A stretch of DNA of 64,000 nucleotides. Source: Hyphococcus sp. GTDB lineage: Bacteria > Pseudomonadota > Alphaproteobacteria > Caulobacterales > Parvularculaceae. The notes under the pieces are model-generated. The model saw only the letters and a list, made by a program, of their open reading frames with translations. It was not told the origin of the DNA and made no database searches. Of this stretch, positions 17,882 through 26,375 are shown in pieces. Each line of letters starts with the position of its first letter. Positions within the stretch are counted from its first letter, which is position 1. The position numbers and the translations under genes are program-made. The stretch is taken from positions 868,001-932,000 of the forward strand of contig JAJFGB010000009.1 in assembly GCA_021776335.1 (NCBI GenBank), in the 5' to 3' direction.

Positions 17882-18382
17882 ATGTCCAACGCCACACTGC
17901 TTCAAGAGCTTTCCTCGTCGACTATCGCACGGGCGATTGATCGCAAGGTCATGATCGCAACCGCGGAATCCTGCACTGGCGGGATGATCGCAGCAGCACT
18001 CACCGACATCGCTGGATCCTCAGCGGTCGTCGATCGCGGCTTCGTCACCTATTCCAATGAAGCGAAAAATGAAATGCTTGGTGTCCCGATGGCACTCATT
18101 GAAAAGCATGGCGCCGTCAGCGAAGAAGTCGCGCGCGCCATGGCGCAAGGCGCAGTCGTGCATTCGCGTGCCGCACTGGCGGTTTCAGTGACGGGGATTG
18201 CCGGGCCATCCGGCGGTACATCGGAAAAGCCAGTGGGCCTTGTTTGGTTCGGGCTCGCCGACGGACACGCCATTGTGTGCGCCGAATGCAAAATATTTGC
18301 AGATGCTTCCAGAGCGGAGGTGCGCGCGCAAACTGTCGAAACAGCACTCTCGATGTTATTGGAATATCTTGAGCGGACTTAA
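17882..18382 (+). CDS. pncC: CinA C-terminal family nicotinamide-nucleotide amidohydrolase
   Basis: 166 residues, the length of the stand-alone CinA C-terminal domain with no MoCF-like N-terminal part. Family motifs: TAESCTGGMIAAALTDIAGSS, GFVTYSNEAKNEMLGV, GAVSEEVARAMA, SVTGIAGPSGGT, KPVGLVWFGLA. The enzyme deamidates nicotinamide mononucleotide to nicotinate mononucleotide in NAD recycling. It is convergent with the ABM gene, with only 27 bases between stops. Confidence 0.9.
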   Translation: MSNATLLQELSSSTIARAIDRKVMIATAESCTGGMIAAALTDIAGSSAVVDRGFVTYSNEAKNEMLGVPMALIEKHGAVSEEVARAMAQGAVVHSRAALAVSVTGIAGPSGGTSEKPVGLVWFGLADGHAIVCAECKIFADASRAEVRAQTVETALSMLLEYLERT

Positions 18383-18409
18383 CCGTGCTTGTGAATGTCT
18401 GGCGCCCGC

Positions 18410-18706
18410 TCAAAAATCGAGCAAATTATAGGTCTCAAGATCAAACTTCAGTTTTCCGGCTTCTATCAACGCTTCCCATTTCGGCATAAACGCACGCCAT
18501 TCATCACTGGACATGCAGTTTTCATGGTCTTCGCGGCGCGCCCAATTCCAATAGGTCATCAGTTGCGTCCGGTCGTGATTGATATGCATCACCATAGAAT
18601 TTAGTCCCGGCTGGGTGCGGGCAATGGGACCGGATTGTTCAGCTAGCGCCAAAACGTCATTTTCTACGTCCGGAGAAAATGAAGATCGTGTGATTACAAT
18701 GAACAT
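18410..18706 (-). CDS. antibiotic biosynthesis monooxygenase (ABM)-like small protein
   Basis: 98 residues with the dimeric ferredoxin-like ABM pattern: MFIVITRSSFSP at the N-terminus, then GLNSMVMHINHDRTQLMTYWNWARREDHENC. The last 20 residues extend beyond the usual fold. Members range from quinol monooxygenases to haem-degrading or simple stress proteins, and no catalytic residue is diagnostic here. It starts 12 bases after the stop of the COQ10-like gene, so probably lies in the same operon. Confidence 0.6.
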   Translation of the reverse strand: MFIVITRSSFSPDVENDVLALAEQSGPIARTQPGLNSMVMHINHDRTQLMTYWNWARREDHENCMSSDEWRAFMPKWEALIEAGKLKFDLETYNLLDF

Positions 18707-18718
18707 CTGTGCACCCTA

Positions 18719-19174
18719 TTAAGTTGATGAAGAACCGTAGACTTCATCAGCGCGTTTGACAAAAGCGTCGCTCATGCGGGCGAAGGCTTTGTCGAAGACA
18801 CTGCGCGCGGTTGCTTGCAGGATGAAATTGCTAAACTCAAAAGCAATTTCGAAGTGGATCGTCGATCCGCCATTTTTTAAATCCGTAAACTGCCAGTGAT
18901 TTTGCAGTGAGCGAAATGGCCCGTCCAGATAGTCCACATCGATTTTACCGGTGGTCCGATCAAAGAGAACGCGGCTGCGGAAGCGCTCGCGGAAAACCTT
19001 ATAGGCGACAACCATATCCGCCATCATTGCGCCCTTTTCGCCGTCATCGCGTTGCATGACGCGCAGCGCCACGCACCAGGGCAGAAATTCTGGATATTGC
19101 TCGATATCTGCGACAAGATCGAACATCTGCGCCGCGCTATACGGAACCTCTGTTGTCGTCCGCCGTTCGGTCAC
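18719..19174 (-). CDS. COQ10/RatA-like START (SRPBCC) domain protein
   Basis: 151 residues. YSAAQMFDLVADIEQYPEFLPWCVALRV is the diagnostic N-terminal stretch of the RatA/COQ10 branch; the C-terminus has FEFSNFILQATARSVFDKAFARM. Mitochondrial COQ10 binds ubiquinone and supports respiration, and the bacterial homologue RatA was described as a ribosome-association toxin. The lipid-binding role is more likely here given its presence near lipA. The start overlaps the stop of the upstream GST-like gene by four bases (ATGA), so the two are translationally coupled. Confidence 0.88.
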   Translation of the reverse strand: MTERRTTTEVPYSAAQMFDLVADIEQYPEFLPWCVALRVMQRDDGEKGAMMADMVVAYKVFRERFRSRVLFDRTTGKIDVDYLDGPFRSLQNHWQFTDLKNGGSTIHFEIAFEFSNFILQATARSVFDKAFARMSDAFVKRADEVYGSSST

Positions 19175-19857
19175 GCAGCTCTTTTTGCCTCGCGTCCATA
19201 ACCGCCAAAGAGATCAAGCATGCGTTCCTGCCATGCTGCAACGGCTTGCGGTGTTTCATAGAGCGTTTCTGAGGTGACGCAGCGCTGCCACATGAATGGA
19301 CTGAAAACAGTGTAATCACTGATGTTAGGGGCGTCGCCGCCGAGAAATTTATGACGCACGAGCGGTGCAGACAGCGTTTGTAAGGCTGTCTCGATGCGAT
19401 CCTTCAGGCCTGACGTTGCTGCAACCTCTTCAAGCGTTTTGCCGAACCGCGCCTCTCTGGTTTTGCGAAAATAGGCTTTGTCCGCTTCATGGGCCGCAGC
19501 GTGAACGCGAACGAACATCATCGGTCCCAATGCCGAAAAAAGATTAGCGCCAAGCCAGGCCTGGTAAAAGTCAGCGGCGGCCCGCTCGGCGGCTGTTGCG
19601 GCAAATGGCTCCCCACCATACTTCTTTTCGACATGCGCCAGGATGTTGGCGCTGTCGCAAATGATCTCGTCACCATCTCTCAAAATCGGTAATTTGCCAT
19701 GATCTTGGTCGGGGTAATTTTCCTTGTCCGTGAAGCGCAACGGCACAGTCTCGAAATCGAGGCCCTTATGGAGCAAGCCGAATTTCGCCAGCCAGCAAAA
19801 AGGGCTGATCCGGACCTCCGGATCGGCAAGAGCGAGGTCGTAAAGCTTTAACGTCAT
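19171..19857 (-). CDS. glutathione S-transferase family protein
   Basis: 228 residues from the ATG at 19857 (MTLKLYDLALADPEVRISPF). The N-terminal thioredoxin-like half has SPFCWLAKFGLLHKGLDFETVPLRF, then the cis-proline GKLPILRDGDEIICDSANILAHVE, which supplies the gamma-glutamyl contact. The C-terminal half is helical. The F-C-W position could offer a catalytic serine or cysteine. The substrate is unknown. It is coupled to the COQ10-like gene downstream. Confidence 0.85.
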   Translation of the reverse strand: MTLKLYDLALADPEVRISPFCWLAKFGLLHKGLDFETVPLRFTDKENYPDQDHGKLPILRDGDEIICDSANILAHVEKKYGGEPFAATAAERAAADFYQAWLGANLFSALGPMMFVRVHAAAHEADKAYFRKTREARFGKTLEEVAATSGLKDRIETALQTLSAPLVRHKFLGGDAPNISDYTVFSPFMWQRCVTSETLYETPQAVAAWQERMLDLFGGYGREAKRAA

Positions 19858-20179
19858 ATGCGGTGCATCCAGTTCCAGCAGATTGCAAAAAACAACCATC
19901 TACCGGTTGTCTTACCCACGCATTGGCAGTTCCGGCAAGGTCGATTTGGTTCCCATAAGCAGGGCGCCAAAGTTCACCCTCACACCAGCTGCTGAAGGTC
20001 ATATCCACTGAGGCGCCGGGAGTGCGCGGCGCAACTCAAATGATACTGCTGAATCTATAAGTAATACTAATCATTTAAAATGTACCCTCTATATGTGGAA
20101 AACTATTACTTAAAACAGCTTTGGAACATGGTAGATTGAGTTGCGGTCAATAGAGGAGATCGCACAGGGGGATATTGAA
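19858..20179. other. intergenic region, AT-rich, nothing recognised
   Basis: Region between the divergent GST-like gene and the small membrane-protein gene. Bases about 20035-20140 are clearly more AT-rich than the neighbours. I see no tRNA, repeat or convincing promoter pair; the composition change continues into the next two genes. Confidence 0.4.
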
Positions 20180-20437
20180 ATGTCGGAAAAGCTCACCCGC
20201 AGCTATCAAGATATAGCGATCATCAATGTTGGGAAATCGTGTAGCGGCGATGAGAAAAAATCCAAAAAAAATACGTTCCTATACGTCATAATCGCCGTAT
20301 TATCGGCGGTCTTGCTTATTGGATTTGGGTACGTCGCCTGCATCAAAGCTGGCTGGTTGGCGCCGCCTGATACAGCATGTTGTTTCGGTGTTTTGGTGCT
20401 TGATTTCGATTTTGAAATACCGGCGACAGATCAATAA
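20180..20437 (+). CDS. small single-span membrane protein, unknown
   Basis: 85 residues from ATG 20180, preceded by AGGGGG as Shine-Dalgarno; an upstream in-frame start at 20141 lacks one. The first 30 residues are polar and lysine-rich, then one membrane span (about residues 33-55, YVIIAVLSAVLLIGFGYVA). A short tail contains a CC pair. No family recognised. It lies in AT-rich DNA and precedes another unknown gene, suggesting a recently acquired pair. Confidence 0.5.
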   Translation: MSEKLTRSYQDIAIINVGKSCSGDEKKSKKNTFLYVIIAVLSAVLLIGFGYVACIKAGWLAPPDTACCFGVLVLDFDFEIPATDQ

Positions 20438-20524
20438 TCGGCTGCAGTAAATATCATGCGTTTCATCTTTGTCATTCGCCACCAATGAAGGGGGCGTCGA
20501 ACGGAAAGGTTTTTGGGGGTCGAA

Positions 20525-21175
20525 ATGAATAAGATAGCTTATGCACTTACTGCTATGGTCGTTGCGCTAACAGGGTGCACGCATAAAGTTGATGTCGGGG
20601 ATATCACCGTAAGAAAAGTACGTGTTGGCGGACCAACCCAGCCAACGATCGCTGAGAGGCAAAATATTGCTCACCAGACCTGCGAGGCGCAATATAATCC
20701 GGGTCGGCAGAACTATCTGTCTGCCATTCAGGCTGTAATTGCCGCCAGAGGTGGCCCGCCAAACGGTAATATTGTCCCGTTGAATCAATTTCGCGCTGAA
20801 ATCAACGCCGCATACAACACCGTGGTGATGCGCTGCAAAACCCACACGAACTGCCTTGAAGTTAAACTATATGACGAGGCAAGCTGCTATATGTCGGCGA
20901 GTGATCGCAAAGATGCCGAACGACGCTTTTCAGATCTATCTCAGCGCCTGCGCGAAATAGAGCGCGAGTATGATAAGAAACGTGTGCGTGCCGGAGCAAA
21001 AAAGCCCGGCATACGCGTTACTGTCGACACTGATGTTTCACAGACAAATGAGCAAACAAATGACACTCATGTGGGCGACAGAATAGAGGATCAGGACGTT
21101 CTGGTTTTATGTGGAGACGCTGGCAATCTTTTGGACCGGAAATGTCGTCAGGCTTGTGGGGCCGGGCGTTGTTAA
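20525..21175 (+). CDS. cysteine-rich lipoprotein, unknown
   Basis: 216 residues from ATG 20525 (an in-frame upstream start at 20513 is unlikely because GGGGGTCGAA lies between). The N-terminus is a lipoprotein signal with lipobox VALTGC (C18). The mature part has about ten cysteines, including HTNC, SCYM, VLCG, RKCRQAC and a terminal GRC, and a charged helical middle (SDLSQRLREIEREYDKKRV). This points to a disulfide-bonded envelope protein. No recognised family. Base composition is like the preceding gene and unlike lipA. Confidence 0.6.
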   Translation: MNKIAYALTAMVVALTGCTHKVDVGDITVRKVRVGGPTQPTIAERQNIAHQTCEAQYNPGRQNYLSAIQAVIAARGGPPNGNIVPLNQFRAEINAAYNTVVMRCKTHTNCLEVKLYDEASCYMSASDRKDAERRFSDLSQRLREIEREYDKKRVRAGAKKPGIRVTVDTDVSQTNEQTNDTHVGDRIEDQDVLVLCGDAGNLLDRKCRQACGAGRC

Positions 21176-21209
21176 GAACGCAATACCTGTTTGCCAGGCG
21201 CGGATTACG

Positions 21210-22178
21210 CTAGCCGTGCGCCCTCGCCCGCGCTGCCTTTAGTTTGGCAAAGTCCTCGCCGGCGTGATGCGAAGAGCGCGTCAGCGGCGATGCGGAAACC
21301 ATCAGGAATCCTTTGGCGCGCGCGACATTTTCGTATGACTTGAATTCATCGGGATGTACGAACCGATCAACCGCTGCGTGTTTGCGTGTTGGCTGGAGAT
21401 ATTGACCGATGGTGATAAAATCAATGCCCGCTGAACGCATGTCGTCCATCACCTGCATCACCTCTTCGCGGGTTTCGCCTAGCCCCACCATGATGCCGGA
21501 TTTTGTAAACATCTGCGGATCGCGGTCTTTGACTTTCTCGAGCAAGCGCAGGGAATTGAAATAGCGTGCGCCCGGCCGGATCGATAAATAAAGGCGCGGC
21601 ACGGTTTCAAGATTGTGATTAAACACATCGGGTTTGGAATCGATGACAATTTCTGCAGCGCTGCCTTTGCGCAAAAAGTCAGGTGTTAGAATTTCAATCG
21701 TTGTTTGCGGCGAGGCGAGACGGATGGCGCCCACGACCTTTGCAAAATGTTCAGCGCCGCCGTCAATGAGATCATCACGATCAACCGATGTGATAACAAC
21801 ATGTTTGAGGCCCATTTCGGCGACCGCCTCGCCCACATGATCAGGTTCTTCAAGGTCAAGCGCCGATGGTACGCCGGTCTTTACATTGCAAAAGGCGCAT
21901 GCCCGCGTGCAGGTGTCGCCCATGATCATCATGGTCGCGTGTTTCTTATCCCAGCATTCGCCGATATTGGGACAGGCTGCCTCTTCGCAGACCGTATGGA
22001 GATTTTTTGAACGGACAATGGCGCGGGTTTCGGCGAAGCCTTTCGATACCGGGGCCTTGACGCGAATCCATTCCGGCTTGCGCAGCACAGGACTGTCAGG
22101 CCGGTTTTGCTTTTCCGGATGGCGCGGCCGCTCTTTATCGTTGCGGCCGTCGCGTGTGGTGTCAATTATGGTCGCCAT
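21210..22178 (-). CDS. lipA: lipoyl synthase
   Basis: 322 residues, radical-SAM enzyme that inserts two sulfurs into octanoyl groups on E2 and GcvH proteins. Auxiliary cluster cysteines C64, C69, C75 ([12 protein letters not shown]) and the radical-SAM cluster C90, C94, C97 (CTRACAFC) are all present, as is the C-terminal serine motif [15 protein letters not shown]. The first 30 residues are a polar extension. In related genomes lipA lies beside the ratA/COQ10 gene; here two small unknown genes separate them from it. Confidence 0.97.
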   Translation of the reverse strand: MATIIDTTRDGRNDKERPRHPEKQNRPDSPVLRKPEWIRVKAPVSKGFAETRAIVRSKNLHTVCEEAACPNIGECWDKKHATMMIMGDTCTRACAFCNVKTGVPSALDLEEPDHVGEAVAEMGLKHVVITSVDRDDLIDGGAEHFAKVVGAIRLASPQTTIEILTPDFLRKGSAAEIVIDSKPDVFNHNLETVPRLYLSIRPGARYFNSLRLLEKVKDRDPQMFTKSGIMVGLGETREEVMQVMDDMRSAGIDFITIGQYLQPTRKHAAVDRFVHPDEFKSYENVARAKGFLMVSASPLTRSSHHAGEDFAKLKAARARAHG

Positions 22179-22224
22179 AAGCCGTCATGTAGCAGCGGTG
22201 CCGGCGGATTGTAAGGGGTGCGCC

Positions 22225-22320
22225 TGGAGCGTTTTCAGCGAAAGCAGCCCCGGTGTTTTGCGGTTCGAAAACCAGATCAGGCAATCATTTGTCCAGAGCG
22301 TTGAAGTGATACTCCTCTAG
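22225..22320. repeat. dispersed alphaproteobacterial intergenic element (probable)
   Basis: The run GGAGCGTTTTCAGCGAAAGC, then GTTTTGCGGTTCGAAAAC, then AGAGCGTTGAAGTGATACTC has the composite structure of a dispersed intergenic repeat I know from other alphaproteobacteria. It contains the small dyad GTTTT...AAAAC. It fills the gap between the lipA start and the stop of the next gene. Recognition is from memory of the element's style, not a search. Confidence 0.45.
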
Positions 22321-23042
22321 TAAATTAATCGCCCAATGGCCTCGGTCAGCTCATCGAAGGGCCGGTGAATGATGGCGCCGTCAAGTGGCTCGCCCAGGGC
22401 GACATTAACCGCCTCCCATTCGTCTATCGAATCGATAACCGGTGATGCGCTGTGCCGCGCGAGTTTGGAGCCTTCAGTGGAAAATTTCACCACTTCACGT
22501 GATACCGGCAGGCGCAACCATCGCCAAACCCGGCGGTCCATTTCGTTATTAGCGAAGAGTTCCCAGCGAGGATCGCGACCGTCATTAGTGATATCGAAGA
22601 AAAGCGTTTTAAGATCGCCTGCATCGGCCAGTACAATGACGCCGTGGTCATGTTCAAAAAACCGGGGGGCCCGGCCATTGCTCAGAAATGACGATTCGCC
22701 GAAGCCACAACGAAGATCTGCAATGGCTTTACGTTTGGCGATTACATGGCTTTGAAATTTCGCAACAATATAGGGCCACTCATGCCGGCCAATATAGGCC
22801 AGCCCGCCGCCAACCAGCAGGAACAGAACTGCAGCGACCTGCAACATCTCCATGAAGCCGGCGCCCTGATAAACGAATGAAAGAACAACCGGTGCAATCA
22901 GCGCAAATGTCGCCGAGATTGGCCGACCAAATCCGATTAAATCTTCGCGCGCATAGTCATTTACGTTGTCGGAATAATCCGCGACTGTCTTGAGGCGCGC
23001 TTCGATGGGAACCGGAATATTCACTCGTGCGGTCGTAAGCAT
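22317..23042 (-). CDS. membrane protein, unknown (two central spans)
   Basis: 241 residues from the ATG at 23042, which has a strong GGAGG six bases upstream; a longer frame to 23090 is less likely. A cytosolic N-terminal segment is followed by two membrane spans (about residues 43-60 and 66-84), then a roughly 150-residue soluble domain with FFEHDHGVIVLADAGDLKTLFFDITNDG, which reads like a bacterial PH-like or YcxB-like beta domain. That reading is tentative. Function unknown. Confidence 0.6.
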   Translation of the reverse strand: MLTTARVNIPVPIEARLKTVADYSDNVNDYAREDLIGFGRPISATFALIAPVVLSFVYQGAGFMEMLQVAAVLFLLVGGGLAYIGRHEWPYIVAKFQSHVIAKRKAIADLRCGFGESSFLSNGRAPRFFEHDHGVIVLADAGDLKTLFFDITNDGRDPRWELFANNEMDRRVWRWLRLPVSREVVKFSTEGSKLARHSASPVIDSIDEWEAVNVALGEPLDGAIIHRPFDELTEAIGRLIY

Positions 23043-23514
23043 TTTTCCTCCGTCATGTGCGTAACCCGTTACAAGAAGGATGAAGTGCAATTTTTTAGGC
23101 GCGCTTAAAAAATGACAGCCAAATTTAATCGCATTGATCGAAAACGAGGCGCGGCATGTTTACGTTAATTCTGACAAATTTGCCCGTCAGGCGCGACGCA
23201 CGCCCGTTTTTCTGGTGTATCTTTTCTGGTCTCCGCATACAGGGTTAACAACAGGGCGGCGCGGCCGTGATGTGCGCCCATAAATTTACGTCATGATCCG
23301 ATCTGCCGACCAGTGATCGACAAATCAGCGCCTCTGGGTGATCTTTCCAATCGAGGCGCTGCAAAACCCGCAATTTTGCCCTTTGCTTAATGAAACATTA
23401 TGCTAAAGAGCGCCCGGGACAGCTGGCTCCTCTGAGGCTCGCTGTCCACCCAATCGCGAAAAACAAGCCTCGCGCGGTCAGTCTCACGCGGCGGTTTCAT
23501 AAGGGAGAAGAGCC
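23043..23514. promoter_or_regulatory. ald leader region with three dyads
   Basis: Divergent intergenic region upstream of alanine dehydrogenase. It holds a perfect 9-bp inverted repeat CAGCGCCTC (23326-23334) / GAGGCGCTG (23353-23361). It also holds an AT-rich near-palindrome centred on TAATG-AAA-CATTA (23388-23400, weak symmetry extending to 23382-23406), and a 7-bp stem GGACAGC (23417-23423) / GCTGTCC (23441-23447). The AT-rich dyad has the look of an Lrp/AsnC-type site, the usual class of ald regulator, but no such regulator gene is adjacent. No riboswitch consensus was found. Confidence 0.4.
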
Positions 23515-24627
23515 ATGCGCGTCGGCGTACCAAAGGAAATCAAAAATTCCGAATTCCGGGTCGGCCTGGTGCCGGGCAGTGTTCGGGAATATGTGCAAAA
23601 TGGTCATGACGTGCTGGTGGAAACCGGCGCTGGCGCCGGTATCAAGGTAAGCGATGCGGATTATGAAGCGGCGGGCGCTACGATAGCGCCTGACGCCAAG
23701 ACCGTATTTGCCTCATCGGACATGATTGTGAAGGTGAAAGAACCGCAGGCCAGCGAGTGGGCGCAGCTTCGCGAAGGGCAAATTCTCTATACCTATCTTC
23801 ATCTGGCGCCGGACCCGGATCAGACACGCGGCTTGCTGGAATCGGGCGTTACGGGCGTAGCTTATGAAACGGTTACTGATCCACTCGGCGGCCTGCCTTT
23901 GTTAGCGCCGATGAGTGAAGTAGCTGGACGTCTGTCGATTCAGGCTGCCGCTTATGCACTGACGGCGCATCAGGGCGGGCGCGGATTGTTGATGGGCGGC
24001 GTGCCGGGCGTTTTACCGGCGGAAGTAACGGTTATCGGCGGCGGCGTTGTCGGCACGCATGCGGCCCGCATGGCCGTTGGTCTCGGCGCAGATGTCACCA
24101 TCCTTGATCGCAGTCAGCGCCGCCTTGCAGAGCTTGATGAGCTTTTTGAAGGTCGCGCCAAGACGCGATATTCAACTTTCGACGCCCTTGATGAACAAAC
24201 GCGCCGTGCTGACGTCATTGTCGGCGCCGTTCTAATTCCTGGCGCCAGCGCGCCGAAACTGGTCACCCGTCAAATGCTGAAAGGCATGAAAGAGGGCGCG
24301 GTGCTGGTGGACGTGGCCATTGACCAGGGCGGCTGTTTTGAGACCTCAAAGGCAACCACCCATGAAGACCCGACCTATGTGGTGGACAAAGTCCTCCATT
24401 ATTGCGTTGCCAATATGCCGGGCGCTGTGCCGCTAACGTCCTCTCACGCCCTCAATAATGCGACGCTGGGTTATGGGTTGATGCTGGCGAATAAGGGGCT
24501 TGATGCTTTACGGGATAACGCTCATTTGCGTGACGGTCTTAATGTCCACAAAGGTAAAGTCACCTATAAGGCGGTTGCGGAGGCGTTAGGTGTCGATTTC
24601 GTGCCGGCGCTTGAGGCCTTGAAATAG
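23515..24627 (+). CDS. ald: alanine dehydrogenase
   Basis: 370 residues, exact family length. Converts L-alanine and NAD to pyruvate, ammonia and NADH. Motifs: [21 protein letters not shown] at the N-terminus, catalytic lysine in MIVKVKEPQ and histidine in YLHLAPD, Rossmann [18 protein letters not shown] near 175, and the C-terminal [20 protein letters not shown]. The start is preceded by AAGGGAGAAGAGCC, a good Shine-Dalgarno. The long leader suggests control by amino acid availability. Confidence 0.97.
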   Translation: MRVGVPKEIKNSEFRVGLVPGSVREYVQNGHDVLVETGAGAGIKVSDADYEAAGATIAPDAKTVFASSDMIVKVKEPQASEWAQLREGQILYTYLHLAPDPDQTRGLLESGVTGVAYETVTDPLGGLPLLAPMSEVAGRLSIQAAAYALTAHQGGRGLLMGGVPGVLPAEVTVIGGGVVGTHAARMAVGLGADVTILDRSQRRLAELDELFEGRAKTRYSTFDALDEQTRRADVIVGAVLIPGASAPKLVTRQMLKGMKEGAVLVDVAIDQGGCFETSKATTHEDPTYVVDKVLHYCVANMPGAVPLTSSHALNNATLGYGLMLANKGLDALRDNAHLRDGLNVHKGKVTYKAVAEALGVDFVPALEALK

Positions 24628-24664
24628 GGCAAATCCGCGCCATATCCGCCTTGGGCGATGGTCA

Positions 24665-24689
24665 ATTTTTCGTGAATTCCACGAAAAAT
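24665..24689. repeat. perfect 10-bp inverted repeat downstream of ald
   Basis: ATTTTTCGTG (24665-24674), spacer AATTC, CACGAAAAAT (24680-24689). The 25-base dyad lies 38 bases after the ald stop and 117 bases before the next start. The A/T-rich arms with a CGTG core look more like a protein-binding operator than a GC-rich terminator, although a stem in RNA could also end ald transcription. Confidence 0.6.
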
Positions 24690-24805
24690 GGTCCAAATCC
24701 GGGGTTTTGTTACGTCACTGTAAGGTAATCAAGGTATTGCGGACTGATCTACCGCTTGCCTGAAGGCGCGGATCGCAGGCATAATCGGCCCAGGAGAGAC
24801 GCATC

Positions 24806-25135
24806 ATGCTCAAGGCGACAACATTTATCGTAGCGGCCTTCGCCCTTAGTGCGCAGGCGGCCATGGCCGGCCCTTTGGGTGGTTCTATCACCGCCACTGA
24901 GGCCGGAGAAAAAAGCGAGAAATCGCTGGTTTCATCGGTGATGGAACAATTGAAGTTTTCCATCTCAACAATACGCGGTACAGCGGGCAGCTCCGGCGGA
25001 GAATCCTCGGATTATAAATCCAGCCCCAAGCAGCAATGTGACGAAACGGAAAAATCCGCAGATGAAAAAGAAGACGCCGGCACGGAAAAGAAAGCTCAGC
25101 CGGTCGGACCAGAGCCAATTTATTTCGGTTTCTGA
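24806..25135 (+). CDS. small secreted protein, unknown
   Basis: 109 residues with a classic Sec signal peptide (MLKATTFIVAAFALSAQAAMA, cleavage after AMA). The mature part is Ser/Gly/Glu/Lys-rich and probably disordered (SSGGESSDYKSS, EKSADEKEDAGTEKK), with a single cysteine. A Shine-Dalgarno GGAGAG precedes the start. A clear terminator follows. No family recognised. Confidence 0.6.
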   Translation: MLKATTFIVAAFALSAQAAMAGPLGGSITATEAGEKSEKSLVSSVMEQLKFSISTIRGTAGSSGGESSDYKSSPKQQCDETEKSADEKEDAGTEKKAQPVGPEPIYFGF

Positions 25136-25162
25136 TTAACCTGTGAATTCATCTAAAGAACG

Positions 25163-25192
25163 CGCGCTGAATTATTTGTTCAGCGCGTTTTT
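25163..25192 (+). terminator. rho-independent terminator
   Basis: Nine-bp stem CGCGCTGAA (25163-25171) / TTCAGCGCG (25179-25187), loop TTATTTG, followed by TTTTTG. It ends transcription of the small secreted-protein gene, 27 bases after its stop. Confidence 0.85.
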
Positions 25193-25222
25193 GTTTGTGC
25201 GGCGTTCACTGTTTGACGTGCG

Positions 25223-26029
25223 CTACACCCAATTTTTGTCTTTCATCTCTTTAGCGCCGGACCGCGATGCAGGCGCTATTGTTCCTGATTTCAGCGCAAT
25301 TGATATTTTCCCGTCGTTTTTTGTAATCGCATTTACACCATGCTGCGCAACCCACCATGAACGATGTGTTTTAACGCCTTCAACATCCTGAAGAAGTTTT
25401 TCAGCATTGGATAAGCGCATAAGCAGCATTGTCTCGCCGGCGCTCGTATGCACGCGGATATAATGATCTTCAGCGGACACGGCATAAATCTCGGCATTTC
25501 TGTGGGGCAAGGGCAGCAACGCCCGAAAGGGATGATTTGCCGGCGCCGTTTTCTCAACCACGGCCGACGCAGGCGGGCCTTCTATGTTGGAAGAAGCCGG
25601 AGGCTGCGTTGAGATAAATCGCAGGAAAAATTCGGTCAGCACGGCAAGCGCCAGGCAAATCACCCAGATCTGCACCATCAAATAGGCATGCCCGAGGATC
25701 GGACCAGCTATGGAGTGGCCGATCAACATTTGAACGCTGAAAATCGTAACCCACACCGCCGGCGTCGCTACAGTGGAACCGATGACGAGCCTCAACGGCA
25801 AACGGAGGTCGAAACGCGACCTCAAAAGCGCGCCGACAACGCTGCGCTCAATCGCAATCGAGATCAGGATCAATCCGAGCCAGTAAATGAACCGGGCTGC
25901 GAACGGTAAATAATAGACTGCGTTGTAGGGGGATGTGATTGCAAAGAACGCTGAAATGGCGACCGCTGCACTGATCAACAGCCCAATCTTGCGGCGATCG
26001 GCAAACATAACGCTTCCCGTCGATGTCAC
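25223..26029 (-). CDS. membrane-anchored LytTR-type DNA-binding regulator
   Basis: 268 residues (261 if begun at the ATG at 26008). Four hydrophobic spans fill about residues 15-145, then a proline-rich linker and a C-terminal LytTR domain (about 165-260) with IYAVSAEDHYIRVHTSAGETMLLMRLSNAEKLL and THRSWWVA. There is no receiver domain. LytTR domains bind direct repeats near -35 regions; a membrane-anchored version probably senses an envelope or lipid signal. It is divergent from a DUF2306 membrane protein, a plausible target or partner. Confidence 0.82.
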   Translation of the reverse strand: MTSTGSVMFADRRKIGLLISAAVAISAFFAITSPYNAVYYLPFAARFIYWLGLILISIAIERSVVGALLRSRFDLRLPLRLVIGSTVATPAVWVTIFSVQMLIGHSIAGPILGHAYLMVQIWVICLALAVLTEFFLRFISTQPPASSNIEGPPASAVVEKTAPANHPFRALLPLPHRNAEIYAVSAEDHYIRVHTSAGETMLLMRLSNAEKLLQDVEGVKTHRSWWVAQHGVNAITKNDGKISIALKSGTIAPASRSGAKEMKDKNWV

Positions 26030-26375
26030 TGGCGTGTCGTGAATGGTTCGCCTCCGTCATTCGCGAATTTTATCGGTGGTTTGACGCAAGCGAGACTGCA
26101 TCCGGCCCCCGAATTGTCAAGATAGCGTTTGTTGATCCAGCGGCGGCAGCATCGCACCGCTCAAAGAAAGAGGCTGTTTATAATGTTCCAGAAACCGGCG
26201 CGAGCAACCCTGTTACTTGTCTTTGCCACCTGTTGGCCCTTTGCAGTCGCCGCTCAAGGATCAGCCGAAGCGGCTTAAAGCCCCTCAAACGTCGCCAGCA
26301 TCAAGTCAAACTGATTTTAAGACCAGGCGACCCTCCTCACCGCGTTTCATTCAATTAGCTGAGATTGGTACTTCC
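26030..26375. other. divergent intergenic region, LytTR to DUF2306
   Basis: 346 bases between divergent starts. The only coding-like element is the short ORF at 26183-26278 listed separately. I cannot identify clear LytTR direct repeats by eye. Confidence 0.4.
26183..26278 (+). CDS. 31-residue signal-peptide-like micro-ORF or gene remnant
   Basis: ATG at 26183 is preceded by AAAGAGG at nine bases' spacing. The translation is a textbook Sec signal (MFQKPARATLLLVFATCW..., AVAA cleavage site) followed by only about seven residues and a TAA stop. It may be a secreted micropeptide, a leader ORF for the DUF2306 gene 98 bases downstream, or the 5' remnant of a lost secreted protein. Confidence 0.35.
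   Translation: MFQKPARATLLLVFATCWPFAVAAQGSAEAA

Noticed and set aside
22317-23090. Longer form of the membrane protein starting at 23090
   Set aside because: The internal ATG at 23042 has an ideal GGAGG site; the extra 16 residues are not supported.
23360-23514. Possible glycine riboswitch in the ald leader (GGACAG-containing stem)
   Set aside because: The conserved glycine aptamer cores are absent; only a simple stem GGACAGC/GCTGTCC is present.
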